DNA of 64,000 nucleotides, taken from assembly GCA_002803225.1 (NCBI GenBank), contig NXFV01001133.1:1-64000 (forward strand), read 5' to 3'. A program made the position numbers and the translations under genes. Each line of letters opens with the position of its first letter. Position 1 is the stretch's first letter. Positions 61,797 to 64,000 of this stretch are shown here, piece by piece. Under the pieces are notes generated by a model. It saw only the letters and a list, made by a program, of their open reading frames with translations. It had not been told where the DNA came from and made no database searches. The DNA comes from Gamarada debralockiae (lineage: Eukaryota > Ascomycota > Leotiomycetes > Helotiales > Hyphodiscaceae).

Positions 61797-61803
61797 TATA
61801 AAA
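61797..61803 (+). promoter_or_regulatory. Candidate TATA box of the aspartic protease gene
   Basis: TATAAAA lies 86 bp upstream of the chosen ATG (61883). An in-frame ATG at 61808 directly follows the box and would lie upstream of any transcript it starts, which favours the 61883 start. Confidence 0.4.
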
Positions 61804-61882
61804 TGAGATGAACGCCTCTCCATTTGTGTTCGACATTCCAAGTGCTCTCATCCATCTTGGTTCTTCTCGCTGTTCTATAAAT

Positions 61883-63976
61883 ATGCTGTCCTCAGTCATC
61901 ACAATCGTTGCTCTTGGAGTGGCTGCCACTCACGCTGCTCCTGCCACGGGTCCTCTGGCTGAGGTCGTTGGTAACTCCCGCTTCAGCGTTCCTGCTGTCC
62001 ACAATCCCAATTATGTGCGTAATGGTACCGCGGCCATGCTCAAGGCATACGCCAAGTATAAGCTCAAGCCCACCATGGAGATGCCTAAAGCCTTCACCGA
62101 GTCGCTGTCAAAACGTCAAGACGGTTCGGTGCCCGCCGTTCCCAATGATGGAAGCGAATACTTGGTCCCCGTCACCATCGGCGGAGAGCCTTTGAACTTG
62201 GACTTTGATACAGGAAGCTCTGATCTGTAAGAGAGAAGCAACCATTCAAGAGGTGACTTGTCCTGGAAAATGCTGACACAAGTTCCTCTAAGTTGGGTCT
62301 TCTCATCTCTTCTTCCTTCTAGCGATCTTACGACCCATGAGTACTACACGTCATCTAAGAGCAGTACCTACAAAGCGATGTCTGGCTACACTTGGTCCAT
62401 CTCATACGGCGATGGGTCGTCCGCCAGCGGTGTTGTGGGGACCGATACTGTCACCGTCGGCGGCACCACCGTCACCACACAGGCCATTGAACTTGCCAAC
62501 AAAATCTCCTCTGAGTTTCAGCAAGATGCGGCAGATGGTCTGCTAGGTCTGGCCTTTAGCAGCATTAACACTGGTGAATATATTTGAGTATCCCGATACT
62601 TAAACGCCGACTCTAACACTTTCTAGTCACGCCCGCCCAGCAAAAGACCTTCTTCGACAACGCCCAATCTAGCCTTGATTCTCCCATCTTTTGTGCCTAC
62701 CTTCCAAACAATGCCGATGGTGCATACGATTTTGGATACACCGACTCATCCAAATACACAGGTACCATCCAATACGCTTCCGTCAGCGACGCGAACGGCT
62801 TCTGGGAGTATTCTTCTCCGTCCTACAAAGTTGGCTCTACCACTTACTCCCAATCTGGATTCACGGCTATCTCGGATACGGGAACCACATTGATTCTCAT
62901 GGGTGATACCGCTGTGTCCAACTACGTGAGTAGTCCACTTCATGTGTGAAGAGTCTTAGTCGCATAACTTACGCTAATAATTGCAATGCAGTATGCAAAG
63001 GTAAGCGGCGCTTCCTATGACAGTGCCCAAGGTGGATACACCTTCCCTTGCTCTGCGACGTTGCCGACCCTCTCGATTTTGATTGGTCCAACTTATTATG
63101 CAACAATTCCGGCTTCATTGATGAACTTTGGTGTTACCACTGGCAGCACCTGCTTTGGGGCGCTTCAGTCTGTAGGCAGCGGCACTCAGAACATCTATGG
63201 CGACGTATTCTTCGTAAGTTCCCCTCATCAAATTATTTGAATGTATAATCTTTTCTAATTTCTCTCCCGAGAATGCCTACTATGGTGTCTTTGATGCGAG
63301 CGGACCTCAGTTCGGGTTTGCTCCAGCAACACCTGCTGGCTCTTCTCCGCCACCAACGTCAAGCTCGACGGCGACTCCAACTTCAACGTCAACAACTACT
63401 GCCAAACCAACCACCACAACCAGTACCACCAGTACCACCAACACCGTCAATCCAACCACCACAACCAGTACCCCGACACCGTCAAGTACCGCTGGAGTCT
63501 TCAGCGGCAAAGGTTACTTGGAGGCATATACCTCCGGTAGCCAGGAGGGATGCCTTATCTCTGAGATGACGTGGTATGAAGGAGGCACCTGTGCGACTTA
63601 TACCGCTACTCCGAATGGTTAGTTGCGCTCTCCCCGCCCTGCTGCCTGAACCTTAAACTAACCGACCTTTTTCATTGCGATAGGATCCGGCTTCACTCTA
63701 AGCACGAAGGACGGTAGCTGCGGCATATATGAATCGTATCTTACATGTGGATACGGCGTTTCTAGCACATTCACTGTAGCCCCCCTCCCCCCTCCTTTAA
63801 TGCTTCTAGTATAAGAGTCTGTCACTAACAGTTTTCAAAAGGCAATCAACGGATACCTCTCCTACAAGGGAGCCACCAACTTTTACACATCTGAGACTCC
63901 GGGGTGGGACGGACCGGAGTATGTATCCACGAAATCTGATAACGTAGAAGTCAGCTTTAGGTGGCAAGCGAAGTAG
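61883..63976 (+). CDS. Secreted A1 aspartic protease with C-terminal RNase-T2-type accessory domain, 572 aa
   Basis: Seven exons: 61883-62226, 62293-62573, 62627-62925, 62992-63213, 63272-63617, 63684-63775, 63842-63976. A signal peptide ([14 protein letters not shown]) and a propeptide ending at KR (77-78) precede the pepsin-like domain. Both catalytic motifs are intact: DFDTGSSDL (D109) and [10 protein letters not shown] (D292). [13 protein letters not shown] is the flap and [12 protein letters not shown] follows. After GFAPA comes a Pro/Ser/Thr-rich linker. The last ~115 residues ([49 protein letters not shown]-like [29 protein letters not shown]) resemble the C-terminal domain of fungal RNase T2 enzymes. 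The protease should be extracellular and acid-active; the accessory domain may bind cell wall or substrate. Confidence 0.88.
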
Positions 63977-64000
63977 ACGTGAAATTGGAAACTTCTCCAC

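Noticed and set aside
61558..61929. 123-codon minus-strand frame over the protease upstream region
   Set aside because: No domain; overlaps the TATA box, the start and the signal peptide of a well-supported gene.

Overview
The window is genomic DNA of a filamentous ascomycete (Pezizomycotina). The evidence is genes with several short introns (about 37-230 nt, mostly 45-70) carrying GT..AG ends and CTAAC/CTGAC-like branch points, typical Pezizomycotina families (DUF1996, DUF6594, BIM1-like LPMO-type copper proteins, fungal Myb and C2H2-like regulators), and AT-rich transposon relics whose stop codons look like repeat-induced point mutation (RIP). Leotiomycetes would fit, but that placement is impression only.

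Layout. 0.3-1.4 kb: a four-exon short-chain dehydrogenase. 1.4-10.4 kb: gene-poor, repeat-rich DNA with a RIP-degraded Tc1/mariner element (4950-6569) nested between matching inverted repeats near 3.0 and 6.85 kb. 10.5-12.7 kb: a large membrane protein of unknown function on the minus strand. 13-17.7 kb: a Ty3-type LTR, a MULE transposase fragment and diverged short repeats. 17.7-18.5 kb: a nuclear-looking C-terminal zinc-ribbon protein. 19.9-23.1 kb: gene relics, including a GH16 exon cut at both ends. 24.0-30.1 kb: a metal-related neighbourhood, with a ferroportin-like iron transporter followed by two head-to-head BIM1/X325-like secreted copper proteins. 31.3 kb: a small cysteine-containing secreted-type protein. 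33.4-37.7 kb: a housekeeping block of SHP1/p47 (Cdc48 cofactor) divergent from MIM1 (mitochondrial outer-membrane insertion), then OXA1 (inner-membrane insertase). 41-47.4 kb: a DUF1996 secreted protein, a small 86-residue protein, and a 968-residue gene joining a Myb-type module to a C2H2-like module. 47.8-49.1 kb: a second RIP-degraded Tc1/mariner element with clean TA target duplication. 49-53.4 kb: repeats and relics. 53.4-57.2 kb: a retropepsin-like Gln/Pro-rich protein and a DUF6594 membrane protein. 57.6-59.5 kb: a broken GMC oxidoreductase next to a pogo-like transposon remnant. 61.9-64.0 kb: a secreted A1 aspartic protease with an extra C-terminal domain resembling the RNase T2 C-terminal domain.

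Most functional links are at the neighbourhood level: iron plus copper handling at 24-30 kb, and mitochondrial membrane-protein insertion at 35-37.7 kb. Exon boundaries were derived by hand from splice signals and checked by frame; each full gene model given here sums to a whole number of codons.
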